Source of the DNA: Bradyrhizobium sp. CCGB01
GTDB taxonomy: Bacteria > Pseudomonadota > Alphaproteobacteria > Rhizobiales > Xanthobacteraceae
NCBI RefSeq assembly: GCF_024199795.1
Contig: NZ_JANADK010000001.1
Coordinates: forward strand, 7,316,001 to 7,380,000
Length of the DNA stretch: 64,000 bases
Reading direction: 5' to 3'
The position numbers were made by a program, and so were the translations under genes. The notes under the pieces are model-generated. The model did not search any database. It was given only the letters and a program-made list of their open reading frames with translations, and had not been told where the DNA came from. This document shows positions 1 through 8,259 of this stretch, one piece after another. Every line of letters begins with the position of its first letter. Within the stretch, counting starts at the first letter, position 1.

Positions 1-2
1 AG

Positions 3-932
3 GCGCTAATTTCCTGGCTGAAAAATACCCGCTTCGCTTTGCGGCGCGTTGGGCTGGAGGCCGGTCAATGTTCCTCGTGGCTGTCCAAGGGGCTTTCGGA
101 AGGTGGATTACCGGTCATTTGTGTTGAGACCCGACACGCAAAGAGCGTGATGCAGGCTCAAACTGTCAAGACGGACCGCAACGATGCTCGCGCGCTCGCG
201 CAAATGATGCGAACAGGATGGTTTAAGGCGGTTCACATCAAATCAGAAGACAGCCAAAAGCTACGAGCATTGATGGGCAGTCGTCGGTGCCTGCTCGACA
301 AGCAACGCGACCTCAACAATCATATTCGGGCAGCACTTCGAACCTTTGGATTCAAAGTGGGCCTTATCGGCCAAAGCCGCTTTGAAGAACGTGTACGCGA
401 GCTGATCGTAGCTGATGGAGATTTACAGGCCCTCGTCGTTCCATTGCTAGAGGCCCGGCGCATGCTCGGCGAACAGGCGCACGTGTTGACGCGCTTGATT
501 GGGCGCCTGGTTCGGAGCGATGCTATTTGCCGCCGGTTCATGACGGTTCCTGGCGTTGGCCCCCTGACAGCTTTGGCATTCAAGACGACCATCGACAATC
601 CAAGCCGCTTCCGAAAATCACGGCATGTTGGCGTCCATCTTGGACTGACCCCGGGCAAATACGCATCCGGAGAGGTCGATTACAACGGGCGCATCACCCG
701 GTGCGGCGATGCCTTTGCTCGAGAGCATCTCTTTGAAGCAGCGCACTCATTGATGGTCAACACCAGACGTTGGTGCTCGCTAAAGGCATGGGGCATCCGC
801 ATTGCCAAGCGCAGCTCCATGAAAAATGCACTGGTTGCGGTGGCTCGCAAGATATCCGTCATCCTGCACCGCATGTGGTGCGACGGCAGCGACTTCCGGT
901 GGGAGAGATCGGAGGCCACAGCGGCGGCCTGA
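3..932 (+). CDS. IS110-family transposase, 5' end cut off by window edge
   Basis: This is the transposase of an IS110-type insertion sequence, which moves the element with a RuvC-like (DEDD) nuclease and a C-terminal serine. The frame is open to the left edge, so the first acidic residue of the DEDD set lies outside the window. A TTG at 39 is only an internal codon. Seen here are the TDRNDARALAQMM block that follows the first acidic residues, the PGVGPLTA helix-hairpin-helix-like segment of Transposase_20, and the S-G-x7-G-R-I-T-x-C-G-D region holding the serine nucleophile. It ends at TGA 930-932. The frame is intact over its visible length, so the copy may be functional. It sits inside the integrated element that ends at the tRNA-Lys. 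Confidence 0.88.
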   Translation, partial: ALISWLKNTRFALRRVGLEAGQCSSWLSKGLSEGGLPVICVETRHAKSVMQAQTVKTDRNDARALAQMMRTGWFKAVHIKSEDSQKLRALMGSRRCLLDKQRDLNNHIRAALRTFGFKVGLIGQSRFEERVRELIVADGDLQALVVPLLEARRMLGEQAHVLTRLIGRLVRSDAICRRFMTVPGVGPLTALAFKTTIDNPSRFRKSRHVGVHLGLTPGKYASGEVDYNGRITRCGDAFAREHLFEAAHSLMVNTRRWCSLKAWGIRIAKRSSMKNALVAVARKISVILHRMWCDGSDFRWERSEATAAA

Positions 933-1623
933 CACCCGAGTGCACTGATCAGCGGAACACGGCCGAAAGGCTGTCAAGGAGTCCGGCAGGACGAGGAATG
1001 GCGAGGGTGATGACCGGTCTGCAGCGCGAGCCGATCGCTCCGTGACTGCGCTCCCGAGATGGTCCCGCCACTTCTTCACGAACATCATCATGAGGCGGGG
1101 ATCCCGACCTCGAAGAGAAGCGCGATCGCCGGATAGCTTTGACGCCATGGTAGGTTCGGAAGGGACAGCCACAATGCGGCAATTAGATCAGATTTGGTAC
1201 TTGACGCCCCAACCCCGGTTAGAGAAGACCGGTTAACAAGGCACCCGCGCGACGGGCAGTGATAGCGGTGCCGCGAAGCGGCAGCCCTTCGCGCGAGTGC
1301 CTCCGGCGAGCGACACATTATATATCTGCTGCCTGCGCGAGGAATCGAAGCCGAAGGCCAAGACGCAACGCGGCTCGGTTCACGAGAGCCCGGTGCGGCG
1401 ATAGCCGCACGCACGCCATTTGCGCGCACCCGATATCAACGACGAGATCCTCGGAGTCCAAAGGATGGCTACGATTTGCATTGGCGCCGGTTGGGATAAC
1501 GCGAAGATGATCGATTTGACGAAATAGCGATCAGCCTGATCGAGATGACGCCAGCAGTCTGATCTGGGCGTAGCATGCGGCAACGTTGTTTAGCTTGGAA
1601 TTGCCGGATTGACCGAATGATGT
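933..1623. other. Gene-poor stretch inside the integrated element
   Basis: No frame here looks like a protein: the open frames are short, arginine/serine rich and overlap one another. The first part is probably the 3' non-coding end of the IS110 element. A short direct repeat (CCGGTTA twice, around 1216-1234) is visible but I cannot show that it marks the IS end. Confidence 0.4.
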
Positions 1624-1635
1624 TTGCTCTGCTGC

Positions 1636-1971
1636 ATGGCGATCGATGGATCCGCAGCCCAACCGAGCAGTGATAGCAAGTCGCGCGAGGCCAGATCGCG
1701 GCATTCCACACGATTGCCGCGCTATCCCGAGCACGGGGCGTGGCCAGCCGAGATGCGAATTGACATGCTCGCCGCGTATCTTGATTTCCGGAGCGTGGAC
1801 GAGCTCGTGCGCTCTATTTCCAAGGGACACGCGCCGGCGCCGACCGGCTATCGAGTCCGCGGCCGATCGCGAGAGCCTATTTGGTCTAAGTTGGTCGTAG
1901 ACGAATATGTTGCGCGGGACTCCGCTATTCGGCAGAATCGGCAGTCAACCGATCTGGCAGCGCTGGTATGA
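1636..1971 (+). CDS. Small HTH (excisionase/AlpA-like) protein, tentative
   Basis: The C-terminal half reads like a small winged-helix DNA-binding protein of the excisionase/AlpA type: the segment beginning MRIDMLAAYLDFRSVDEL is followed by a basic stretch and ends WSKLVVDEYVAR, the usual pattern of a helix-turn-helix followed by a trailing helix. Such genes often sit directly before tyrosine recombinases of genomic islands and direct excision. The end overlaps the integrase start by 65 bases in another frame, which fits translational coupling. The start is unsure: a TTG at 1624, an ATG at 1636 and an ATG at 1753 are all in frame and none has a clear ribosome binding site. The N-terminal 40 residues have no recognisable pattern. 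Confidence 0.45.
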   Translation: MAIDGSAAQPSSDSKSREARSRHSTRLPRYPEHGAWPAEMRIDMLAAYLDFRSVDELVRSISKGHAPAPTGYRVRGRSREPIWSKLVVDEYVARDSAIRQNRQSTDLAALV

Positions 1972-3238
1972 AGCCTCCGAAGACCGCTTTGAAATTGCCT
2001 CGGTATTGCAGAAGGAAGCCTTTAAGGAGTGGCCGGTGGGCTATTTCTTTGAGCCTCCGACCTGGGCACGTGATCAGGGATGCCATGTCAAGGCAGAGCC
2101 TTTGGGCGAGGATTACGCGGCCGCCGTCGAACGCGCCGAGTACGTTCTTCTGCCGGCTTTCGATAGTTGGCGTTCTCGTGGTCTTACGGATTTGGTGCCG
2201 CTCGGCGTCGCGCCTGGATCATTCGACTGGCTCGCCGGGGTGTTCAAGGCTCATCAGAAGTGGAAGGAAATCGACCACAAGACGCAGCGTCTCTATGAGC
2301 AGGGCCTGACGCTATTCGCTGATCACTTATTGAAAGACGGTACGCGGGCGGGGTCGAAGCAGATCGCCGACTTTACAAAAGGCTTCGTCGACGCCGTCTA
2401 TGCGAAGCTCCTCTTTGTTGAAGAGAAGGATGCCGACGGCAACATTGTGCAACGGGAACGCCGGCGCTTCGCGAACGCTGCGATGACGGCCTGCCGTCGT
2501 GCCTGGTTCGTCGGACAGCGCGCGGAAGAGAAGAAAGTGCCTGCCGTCAATCCGTTCTCCAAAATGGGACTGAAGGCGCGCGCCCCGGGGCAGCCAGCGC
2601 GAGAGACGCCGACTGCAACCTGGGACGAACTCGTTGCCTTTCGCGCCAAGGCGAACGAACTTGGCTATCGATCCGTGGCGACGGCGGCACTTGTCGCATG
2701 GGAATGGCTCCAGAGAGAAGAGCACGTCTTCGGTGCTCTCGAGATCGGCCACTACAGACCGAAAGAGCGCCCGAACAGTGTGCGTATCGTCCATCCGAAG
2801 AATGGCGAGGAGGCCTGGTGGCCCCTGTTCGACGAGACTGGCGCGACCTTGTTTCCCGAGCTGATGGCAGAGCTGGACGCAATCAAACAGACGACACTGT
2901 CTGGCCTAGTTTTTCGGCGCGACCATATGCACCGGAGGTCAGCCACCCCGCTGCCATGGATCACAGCAAAGCAGGACCTTCGCTACCTGCGGGAGGTCGT
3001 GAAGAAGATCATTCGCGCAGCCGGTCTTCGGGAGGAACTGTCCTTCACGTCATTCCGCCACGGCGGCTTCACCGAGGGTGCTGACAGCGATTTGACAGAC
3101 GCTGAGCTCAGAGCCGCGGGCCGGCACCGCTCATCGCGGCAGTTGCCGACCTATGCAAAGCGCACACGGAAACAGCTAATTTCCGGCACCAAGAAGCGAC
3201 GAGAGGAAAGAACAAAGGCAGCCGGTTTGTCGGAATAG
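1907..3238 (+). CDS. Tyrosine recombinase (phage-type integrase) of a genomic island
   Basis: The protein of 443 residues is a site-specific recombinase that would insert or excise the element at a tRNA gene. Residues of the catalytic set can be picked out: an arginine in the WLQREEHVFGALEI helix, the second arginine in the FTSFRHGGFTEGAD box (serine stands where the usual first histidine of HxxR would be), a histidine in AGRHRSS and the tyrosine nucleophile in LPTYAKRT. The N-terminal 200 residues carry the arm- and core-binding helices. The gene reads toward the 3' end of tRNA-Lys, which begins 57 bases past the stop codon, the classic arrangement for an island integrated into a tRNA. The ATG at 1907 lies within the preceding small HTH frame. 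No frameshift is seen, so the enzyme may be active. Confidence 0.85.
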   Translation: MLRGTPLFGRIGSQPIWQRWYEASEDRFEIASVLQKEAFKEWPVGYFFEPPTWARDQGCHVKAEPLGEDYAAAVERAEYVLLPAFDSWRSRGLTDLVPLGVAPGSFDWLAGVFKAHQKWKEIDHKTQRLYEQGLTLFADHLLKDGTRAGSKQIADFTKGFVDAVYAKLLFVEEKDADGNIVQRERRRFANAAMTACRRAWFVGQRAEEKKVPAVNPFSKMGLKARAPGQPARETPTATWDELVAFRAKANELGYRSVATAALVAWEWLQREEHVFGALEIGHYRPKERPNSVRIVHPKNGEEAWWPLFDETGATLFPELMAELDAIKQTTLSGLVFRRDHMHRRSATPLPWITAKQDLRYLREVVKKIIRAAGLREELSFTSFRHGGFTEGADSDLTDAELRAAGRHRSSRQLPTYAKRTRKQLISGTKKRREERTKAAGLSE

Positions 3239-3295
3239 CCATCGACCGTCTGTCGGAATGACGACCGCGACAAACCCCTAAGCTATTGAAAAGCT

Positions 3296-3371
<76 letters not shown>

Positions 3372-3460
3372 GAAAGGCGGTCAATGCCTTGCGAGGCCGG
3401 TCGTTTAGCAAAGCGATCCGGGGATGGCAAGCGATGCGGCGAAGGTTTTTCCACAGTCCC

Positions 3461-3494
3461 CAAAAAGCGAAAAGCCGCTGGATTCCAGCGGCTT
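3461..3494 (-). terminator. Rho-independent terminator after the Spy-like gene
   Basis: An 11-base inverted repeat (AAGCCGCTGGA at 3472-3482, TCCAGCGGCTT at 3484-3494) has a minimal loop. On the minus strand it is followed by TTCGCTTTTTG. It lies about 48 bases after the stop codon of the leftward Spy-like gene. Confidence 0.7.
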
Positions 3495-3541
3495 CCCCAG
3501 GGTTAATCTCGGGGTTAATCCCCGCAAAATCCCGCACTGGC

Positions 3542-4150
3542 TCAGAGCCGGCCCTCGCGATCCCGGTCCGGGCCGCCATCGCGGTCGAAACGGTCGCGGT
3601 GGAAGTGCTCCATGCCGCGCTCCATCATGCGGTCCATGCCCCGTTCCATGAAGTGCCGGGGCGGGCCGTCCCCACCGCCCCCGAACGGGCCGCGGTGGCG
3701 GGTCAGCACGGCAAGGCGCCTCTTCTGGCCCTCGTCGAGCGTCTTGTAGAGCGGATCGGCGGCATCGGCGATCTTCTTCAGGGCGGCAGAGCTGGCGCCC
3801 ATGTCCTCGGCGCGCTGGCGCAGGCGGGCGATCGGATCATCAAGCCTGTCGGCATCCCTCGATGCGTCACCCGGGCCGGCATTCATCCGCGCGTTGGCGC
3901 GGTCGATGCGCAGCTTGGCGAAGTCGCGCACGGCGGCCTCGACCGGCGGCCACAGCTTCTCCTGATCGGCATTGAGCTTCAGCCCGGCATGGACGGCGGC
4001 GATCCGCGCGTCGACGAAAGCGGCGCGGTCCTCCGGGTTCATGCGCATGTGGCGGATGTGCTCCATCCACGGGCGATGATATTGGGCATAGACCGCGCCC
4101 GAGCCGGCGATGCTGAGCACGGCGATGGCGGCGATGGTGAACTTCCTCAT
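3542..4150 (-). CDS. Spy/CpxP-type periplasmic protein
   Basis: This is a small secreted protein of about 202 residues of the LTxxQ/Spy family, periplasmic helical proteins that act as chaperones or sense envelope stress. A signal peptide covers roughly residues 1-22 (MRKFTIAAIAVLSIAGSG, then VYA before the predicted cut). The mature part is helical and contains an LDEGQKRR segment that resembles a degenerate LTxxQ motif. The last 45 residues are very rich in Met, His, Arg, Asp and Gly. The start at 4150 is chosen because AGGAGG lies seven bases upstream; the frame is open for 19 more codons without a ribosome site. It is monocistronic with its own terminator. The family call rests on overall pattern, so the exact role is open. 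Confidence 0.75.
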   Translation of the reverse strand: MRKFTIAAIAVLSIAGSGAVYAQYHRPWMEHIRHMRMNPEDRAAFVDARIAAVHAGLKLNADQEKLWPPVEAAVRDFAKLRIDRANARMNAGPGDASRDADRLDDPIARLRQRAEDMGASSAALKKIADAADPLYKTLDEGQKRRLAVLTRHRGPFGGGGDGPPRHFMERGMDRMMERGMEHFHRDRFDRDGGPDRDREGRL

Positions 4151-4290
4151 ACGAACCTCCTCTGGAAGGATGCCCGCGAGGATGAGCGCGATGCAGCTGA
4201 CGCGCAACTTACAACTTGGACAGGGAAGCCGTTCTTACAGAGATGTAACTACCGTGAATGCCTGTTCAGATGCAGACTGAAATGATTTGC

Positions 4291-4328
4291 AACAAAAAGG
4301 GCTTCCATGCAGTGCACGGAAGCCCTTT
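4291..4328 (-). terminator. Terminator after the dctP-like gene
   Basis: AAAGGGCTTCC (4296-4306) pairs with GGAAGCCCTTT (4318-4328) around an 11-base loop. On the minus strand the stem is followed by TTTTTGTT. It begins 27 bases after the stop codon of the DctP-like gene. Confidence 0.8.
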
Positions 4329-4354
4329 GCGCATGCATTATTTTGCCATGCACG

Positions 4355-5368
4355 TTAGTTCGTCGCGCTCTTCGCTTCCTTCTGGAACTCGTCGATCAGC
4401 GGCTGACCGACGCGGCCTGCGGCGTCCTTGTAGACCGGCTCCATCGCCTTGCGCATCGCCGCATCCTGCTCCGGCGTGAGCTTGATGATCTCGCTCTTGC
4501 CGCTCTTCTTGATCTCGGCCAGCGCGTCGTCGTTCTCCTTCTGCGACTGCGCGTTGTTGAAGTCGGTCGCCTCCTTCATCGCCTTGGACAGCTGGTCGCG
4601 GATGTCGGCCGGCAGATCGTCCCAGAACTTCTTGTTCACGATCACGACGTAGCCGATGTAGCCGTGGTTGGTCTCGGTGATGTACTTCTGCACCTCGTGC
4701 ATCTTCTGGGTGTAGATGTTCGACCAGGTGTTCTCCTGCCCGTCGACGACGCCGGTCTGGAGCGCCTGGTAGACCTCCGAGAACGCCATCACCTGCGGCA
4801 GCGAGCTGAGCGCCTTGAACTGGGCCTGGAGCACGCGCGATGACTGGATGCGGAACTTGATGCCCTGGTAGTCGGCGGGCGTGACCAGCTTCTTGTTGGC
4901 GCTCATTTCCTTGAAGCCGTTGTCCCAATAGGCAAGGCCGGTGATGCCCTTGGGCTCTAGCAGCTTGAGCAGCCGCAGGCCGAGCGGGCCTTCCGTCACC
5001 TTCCGCAGCGTCTTCAGGTCGGGAAGGATGTAGGGCAGATCGAACACCTCGAACTCGCGGATTCCGAGCGGGCCGAACTTGGAGTTCGAGGGCGCCAGCA
5101 TCTGCACGCTGCCGAGCTGAAGCGCCTCGAGCTCTTCCTTGTCCTTGTAGAGCGTCGAGTTCGGGTAGATTTCAACCTTGACCTTGCCGCCGGTGTACTT
5201 CTCGGCAAGTTCCTTGAATTTCTCGGCCCCCTTGCCCTTCGGCGTGTCGGTGGCCACGACGTGGCTGAATTTGATGATGATCGGCGACTGGGCCGATGCC
5301 GGCCCGGCCAGCGCCAGCGATCCGGTGAAGACCGCCACCGATACCGCAGCCAAAATGAGTTTCCGCAT
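4355..5368 (-). CDS. TRAP transporter substrate-binding protein, DctP family
   Basis: This periplasmic solute receptor of a TRAP transporter has 337 residues, the usual family length. Residues 1 to about 25 form a signal peptide ending in PASAQ. The body shows DctP hallmarks: FSHVVATDTPKGKGA at the mature N-terminus, YPNSTLYKDKEELEALQLG, the FRIQSS segment whose arginine binds the substrate carboxylate in the family, and TGVVDGQENTWSN. The last pattern is typical of C4-dicarboxylate receptors, so succinate, malate or fumarate are likely ligands. The start at 5368 follows GGGAGGAAGC; an upstream extension of 68 codons is open but has no secretion signal. No membrane subunits (DctQ, DctM) lie nearby, so it must work with a transporter encoded elsewhere. 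Confidence 0.88.
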   Translation of the reverse strand: MRKLILAAVSVAVFTGSLALAGPASAQSPIIIKFSHVVATDTPKGKGAEKFKELAEKYTGGKVKVEIYPNSTLYKDKEELEALQLGSVQMLAPSNSKFGPLGIREFEVFDLPYILPDLKTLRKVTEGPLGLRLLKLLEPKGITGLAYWDNGFKEMSANKKLVTPADYQGIKFRIQSSRVLQAQFKALSSLPQVMAFSEVYQALQTGVVDGQENTWSNIYTQKMHEVQKYITETNHGYIGYVVIVNKKFWDDLPADIRDQLSKAMKEATDFNNAQSQKENDDALAEIKKSGKSEIIKLTPEQDAAMRKAMEPVYKDAAGRVGQPLIDEFQKEAKSATN

Positions 5369-5529
5369 GCTTCCTCCCGCACGTTTTTCGTGGGGCACGG
5401 ACCGCCGGCCCCAGGCCTTAGTTTCAAGACTTGAGGCAGCTTTATAGGGAAGCAGGCAGGGGCGCCATTGCCCCTTAGCAGGGGTCTCCTTGCAAAAATG
5501 CGGTATCGAACATCCGCGCGGCCATTCAA

Positions 5530-5560
5530 CGAAAAACGCGGCGCCGGGGGCGCCGCGTTT
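5530..5560 (-). terminator. Terminator after leuA
   Basis: AAACGCGGCGCC (5534-5545) and GGCGCCGCGTTT (5549-5560) form a perfect 12-pair stem with a three-base loop, followed on the minus strand by TTTTCGTTG. It lies 27 bases after the leuA stop and separates leuA from the DctP-like gene. Confidence 0.85.
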
Positions 5561-5586
5561 CCGTAGCTTCATCCGGAGCGTAAGCG

Positions 5587-7149
5587 TCAGCTCGCTGCCG
5601 CCGTCGTCACCGTGTCGCGCTGGCGCTTCATGACGATCTTGTTGAGCGCGCCGAGATAGGCCTTGGCCGAGGCCACCAGCGTGTCCGGATCCGCCGCGCG
5701 CGCCGTCATGGAACGGCCGTCATGCGACAGCCGCACCGAGACTTCGGCCTGCGCGTCGGTGCCTTCGGTCACGGCGTGGACCTGGTACAGCTCGAGCTTG
5801 GCCTCGTGCGGCACCAGGCGCTTGATGCAGTTGAACACCGCGTCCACCGGCCCGTTGCCCTCGGCCTCCTCGATCTTGATCTGGCCGTCGACGTCGAGCT
5901 TCATGGTCGCGCGCTGCGGGCCATGGGTGCCGGCGATCACGGTCAGCGAGGTCAGCTTGATGCGGTCGTGCGAGGCCGCCATCTCCTCGTCGACCAGCGC
6001 CTCGATGTCCTCGTCGTAGATGTCCTTCTTGCGGTCGGCGAGCGCCTTCATCCGCGTGAACGCATCTTCCAACTGGTTCGGGCCGAGCTTGTAGCCCATC
6101 TCTTCCAGCTTGTGCACGAAGGCGTGGCGGCCGGAATGCTTGCCCAGCACCAGCGAGGACTGCTTCAGGCCGACCATCTCGGGCCGCATGATCTCGTAGG
6201 TGGAGGCGTCCTTCAGCACGCCGTCCTGATGGATGCCGCTCTCATGCGCGAACGCGTTCCGGCCGACGATCGCCTTGTTGTACTGCACCGGGAACGAGGT
6301 TGCCGCCGACACCACCTTCGAGGCGCGGGTCAGCTGCGTGGTGTCGATCTTGTTCCAGTACGGAAATTTGTCGTTGCGCACGTTGATCGCCATCACGATC
6401 TCTTCCAGCGCGGCGTTGCCGGCGCGCTCGCCGATACCGTTCACGGTGCACTCGACCTGACGCGCGCCGCCGACGATGCCGGCCAGCGAGTTCGCCACCG
6501 CCATGCCGAGGTCGTTATGGCAATGGACCGAGAACACGGCCTTGTCCGAGTTCGGCACGCGCTCGATCAGCGTCTTCATGAAGTGAGTGTATTCCTCCGG
6601 CACCGTGTAGCCGACCGTGTCCGGGATGTTCACTGTGGTGGCGCCGGCCTTGATGACGGCTTCCACGATGCGGCACAGATACTCCATCTCGCTGCGGGTG
6701 CCGTCCTCGGCCGACCATTCGACGTCGTCGATCTGGTTGCGGGCGCGCGCGACCATGGCGACCGAGGTCTCGAGCACTTCTTCCGGCGTCTTGTTCAACT
6801 TCACCCGCATGTGCAACGGCGAGGTCGCGATCACGGTGTGGACGCGGCCGCGCTTGGCGAACTTCACGGCTTCAGCGCAGCGGTCGATGTCGGCCGGATG
6901 AGCGCGCGACAGGCCGGCGATGACGGAATTCTTGGAGCGGCGGGCGATCTCGCTCACGGCTTCGAAGTCACCCTGCGAGGTGATCGGAAAGCCGGCCTCG
7001 ATGACGTCGACGCCCATATCATCCAGCAGCTCGGCGACCTCGAGCTTCTCCTCGAAGGTCATGGTGGCGCCGGGGCACTGCTCGCCGTCGCGCAGCGTGG
7101 TGTCGAAAATAATGACGCGGTCCTTGTCGGACTTGTTCGCGGTGGCCAT
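5587..7149 (-). CDS. leuA: 2-isopropylmalate synthase
   Basis: The enzyme condenses acetyl-CoA with 2-oxoisovalerate to form 2-isopropylmalate, the first committed step of leucine synthesis in the cytoplasm. The product has 520 residues, the standard length for the LeuA type 1 family. The N-terminal TIM barrel carries the DTTLRDGEQCPGA signature (metal-binding Asp and catalytic Arg), the HCHNDLGMA metal histidines and the NGIGERAGNAALEE loop. The C-terminal regulatory domain starts around residue 390 and would bind leucine for feedback inhibition. ATG 7149 is preceded by AAAAGGAAA. The gene stands alone between its own terminator and a leucine-rich leader peptide about 110 bases upstream, which suggests control by leucyl-tRNA supply. 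Confidence 0.97.
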   Translation of the reverse strand: MATANKSDKDRVIIFDTTLRDGEQCPGATMTFEEKLEVAELLDDMGVDVIEAGFPITSQGDFEAVSEIARRSKNSVIAGLSRAHPADIDRCAEAVKFAKRGRVHTVIATSPLHMRVKLNKTPEEVLETSVAMVARARNQIDDVEWSAEDGTRSEMEYLCRIVEAVIKAGATTVNIPDTVGYTVPEEYTHFMKTLIERVPNSDKAVFSVHCHNDLGMAVANSLAGIVGGARQVECTVNGIGERAGNAALEEIVMAINVRNDKFPYWNKIDTTQLTRASKVVSAATSFPVQYNKAIVGRNAFAHESGIHQDGVLKDASTYEIMRPEMVGLKQSSLVLGKHSGRHAFVHKLEEMGYKLGPNQLEDAFTRMKALADRKKDIYDEDIEALVDEEMAASHDRIKLTSLTVIAGTHGPQRATMKLDVDGQIKIEEAEGNGPVDAVFNCIKRLVPHEAKLELYQVHAVTEGTDAQAEVSVRLSHDGRSMTARAADPDTLVASAKAYLGALNKIVMKRQRDTVTTAAAS

Positions 7150-7186
7150 TTCAAATTTCCTTTTGAGCTTTCGCGCCGTCAGTCTT

Positions 7187-7264
7187 CTGGGCGCTTGAGG
7201 TGTCCGGTGATCTCGACCAACCCCTGAGCGCCCAGGCGCGTGGCGCCCAGCCGGCCCTCAGGGG
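7187..7264 (-). promoter_or_regulatory. Candidate leu attenuator: alternative stem-loops before leuA
   Basis: Between the leader peptide and leuA the minus strand holds CCCCTGAG (7264-7257, which includes the leader stop codon) able to pair with CTCAGGGG (7228-7221), with an inner GGCGC/GCGCC helix. A competing nine-base pairing joins CTGGGCGCT (7235-7227) to AGCGCCCAG (7195-7187), about 20 bases before the leuA ribosome site. The two structures exclude each other, as expected for ribosome-mediated attenuation. No U-tract follows either stem, so whether control acts on transcription or translation cannot be said. Confidence 0.6.
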
Positions 7265-7377
7265 CAAGTAAGAAGAAGCCCGCCAATAAGGAGGGTGGGC
7301 AGCAGCGCGGCCGGGATCGTGGCGGCGGCCAGAGCCACCTCCCCCGAAATCCCATCGATTTGGCCGCGAATCAGCAT
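7258..7377 (-). CDS. Leucine-rich leader peptide of leuA (39 residues)
   Basis: This short frame is not among the long open frames. It starts with ATG at 7377, seven bases after AAAAGGG, and encodes 39 residues. The last part contains two runs of leucine codons, LLPTLLIGG followed directly by LLL, then TCP and the stop. Nine of the 39 residues are leucine. The TGA lies inside the first half of the CCCCTGAG stem. A ribosome stalled on the leucine codons would cover the first stem half and favour the alternative pairing nearer leuA. Leader peptides of this design control leucine operons in several proteobacteria; this one is inferred from sequence only. Confidence 0.75.
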   Translation of the reverse strand: MLIRGQIDGISGEVALAAATIPAALLPTLLIGGLLLTCP

Positions 7378-7708
7378 TGCCAGACCCTTTTGAGCCCTCA
7401 AATCCTCGGTCAAAACCGTTGACGGTTGGTTGCCGGGAGGCTCAATGCCGCGTTTCTAGACGAGAAATGGCGGCAACTGCAACGCCAAAAGATGGTCAGT
7501 AGAGATGACCTAATAGAACCGCGAAGCGTCCGCGACGGCGCCCCCCGCAACCCGATCCACGGCTCGTGACGACGTACGACCGCCCCTCTTCGGGGATCCC
7601 GATGGGCGGTTAATGCGGTTAACCAGAAATTCTGCGAAGGCAGGCGCATGCGCGAAGCGATGCGTGGGGACGCCGGCCACGGATTGCGCTTCGCCTACGG
7701 TCGTCTGG
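7378..7708. other. Upstream region of the leu leader; no gene seen
   Basis: About 330 bases separate the leader peptide from the next leftward gene. The region should contain the leu promoter on the minus strand, but I see no clear -35/-10 pair. A small inverted repeat (AACCGT at 7414-7419, ACGGTT at 7422-7427) is visible. Open frames here are shadows with no family resemblance. Confidence 0.4.
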
Positions 7709-8020
7709 CTAGCTCGCGCGGCGACTGCGGGCCCGGCTTTCCCAACGGTCCAGCATCTGACCGAGCTCGCCGGTGGCGACGGGGGCGGCCTCGTTGGTGT
7801 TGGCGGGCGCGGCGGCGCGAAGCCAGCCCGGCTCGGTATATTCACGCCAGCGGCGCGCCTCCGCCCGACGTTTGCGGGAGACGAGATCGCGGGTGACATA
7901 GCCGGCAGTGAACGCGATGGCGAGCGCAATGACCAATGCAACAACGGCTAACACAATGAACTCCGGCTGATGCCCCGGCAACGTTCTGCCAACATCGCGC
8001 GCGAGGTCAAGGCTTGACAC
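7709..8020 (-). CDS. Small single-pass membrane protein, function unknown
   Basis: The 103-residue product begins with a GTG codon at 8020. Residues 20-42 (EFIVLAVVALVIALAIAFTA and onward) form one hydrophobic helix, followed by a very basic stretch (RKRRAEARRWREY) that should lie in the cytoplasm by the positive-inside rule. The C-terminal 35 residues are Ala/Pro/Glu rich and end in a basic patch. Only a weak AGGG precedes the start. I do not recognise a family. The hydrophobic helix and charge pattern on this strand make it more likely than the antisense frames, which are arginine-rich shadows. Confidence 0.55.
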   Translation of the reverse strand: MSSLDLARDVGRTLPGHQPEFIVLAVVALVIALAIAFTAGYVTRDLVSRKRRAEARRWREYTEPGWLRAAAPANTNEAAPVATGELGQMLDRWESRARSRRAS

Positions 8021-8259
8021 GCCCTAAAAACGGTCCCGGTTAACCGCCAGGGTGCGAAGACAAGCACCGAACGACAAGAGCGGGACGAATTGTCGCTTTT
8101 GCCCTCGCGGAGCCGCAATGCGGCCGCCTTTCAGCCCCTGCCAAGCCGGCGTCGCGCAGAGGCTGCGAGCCTGCCCCTCGCAACCGGCCGCGGACCGGAC
8201 TAACCTTCGCCCCGCTCGGCCGGATCAACCGGCCAGCCGAACATGATCGGGAGGACGCG

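Noticed and set aside
933..1623. Small frames at 1042-1236 and 1259-1510 as island cargo genes
   Set aside because: No ribosome sites, Arg/Ser-rich shadow composition and mutual overlap with minus-strand frames.
5722..7227. 501-codon plus-strand frame opposite leuA
   Set aside because: leuA has all family motifs on the other strand. The antisense product has no recognisable fold and no ribosome site.
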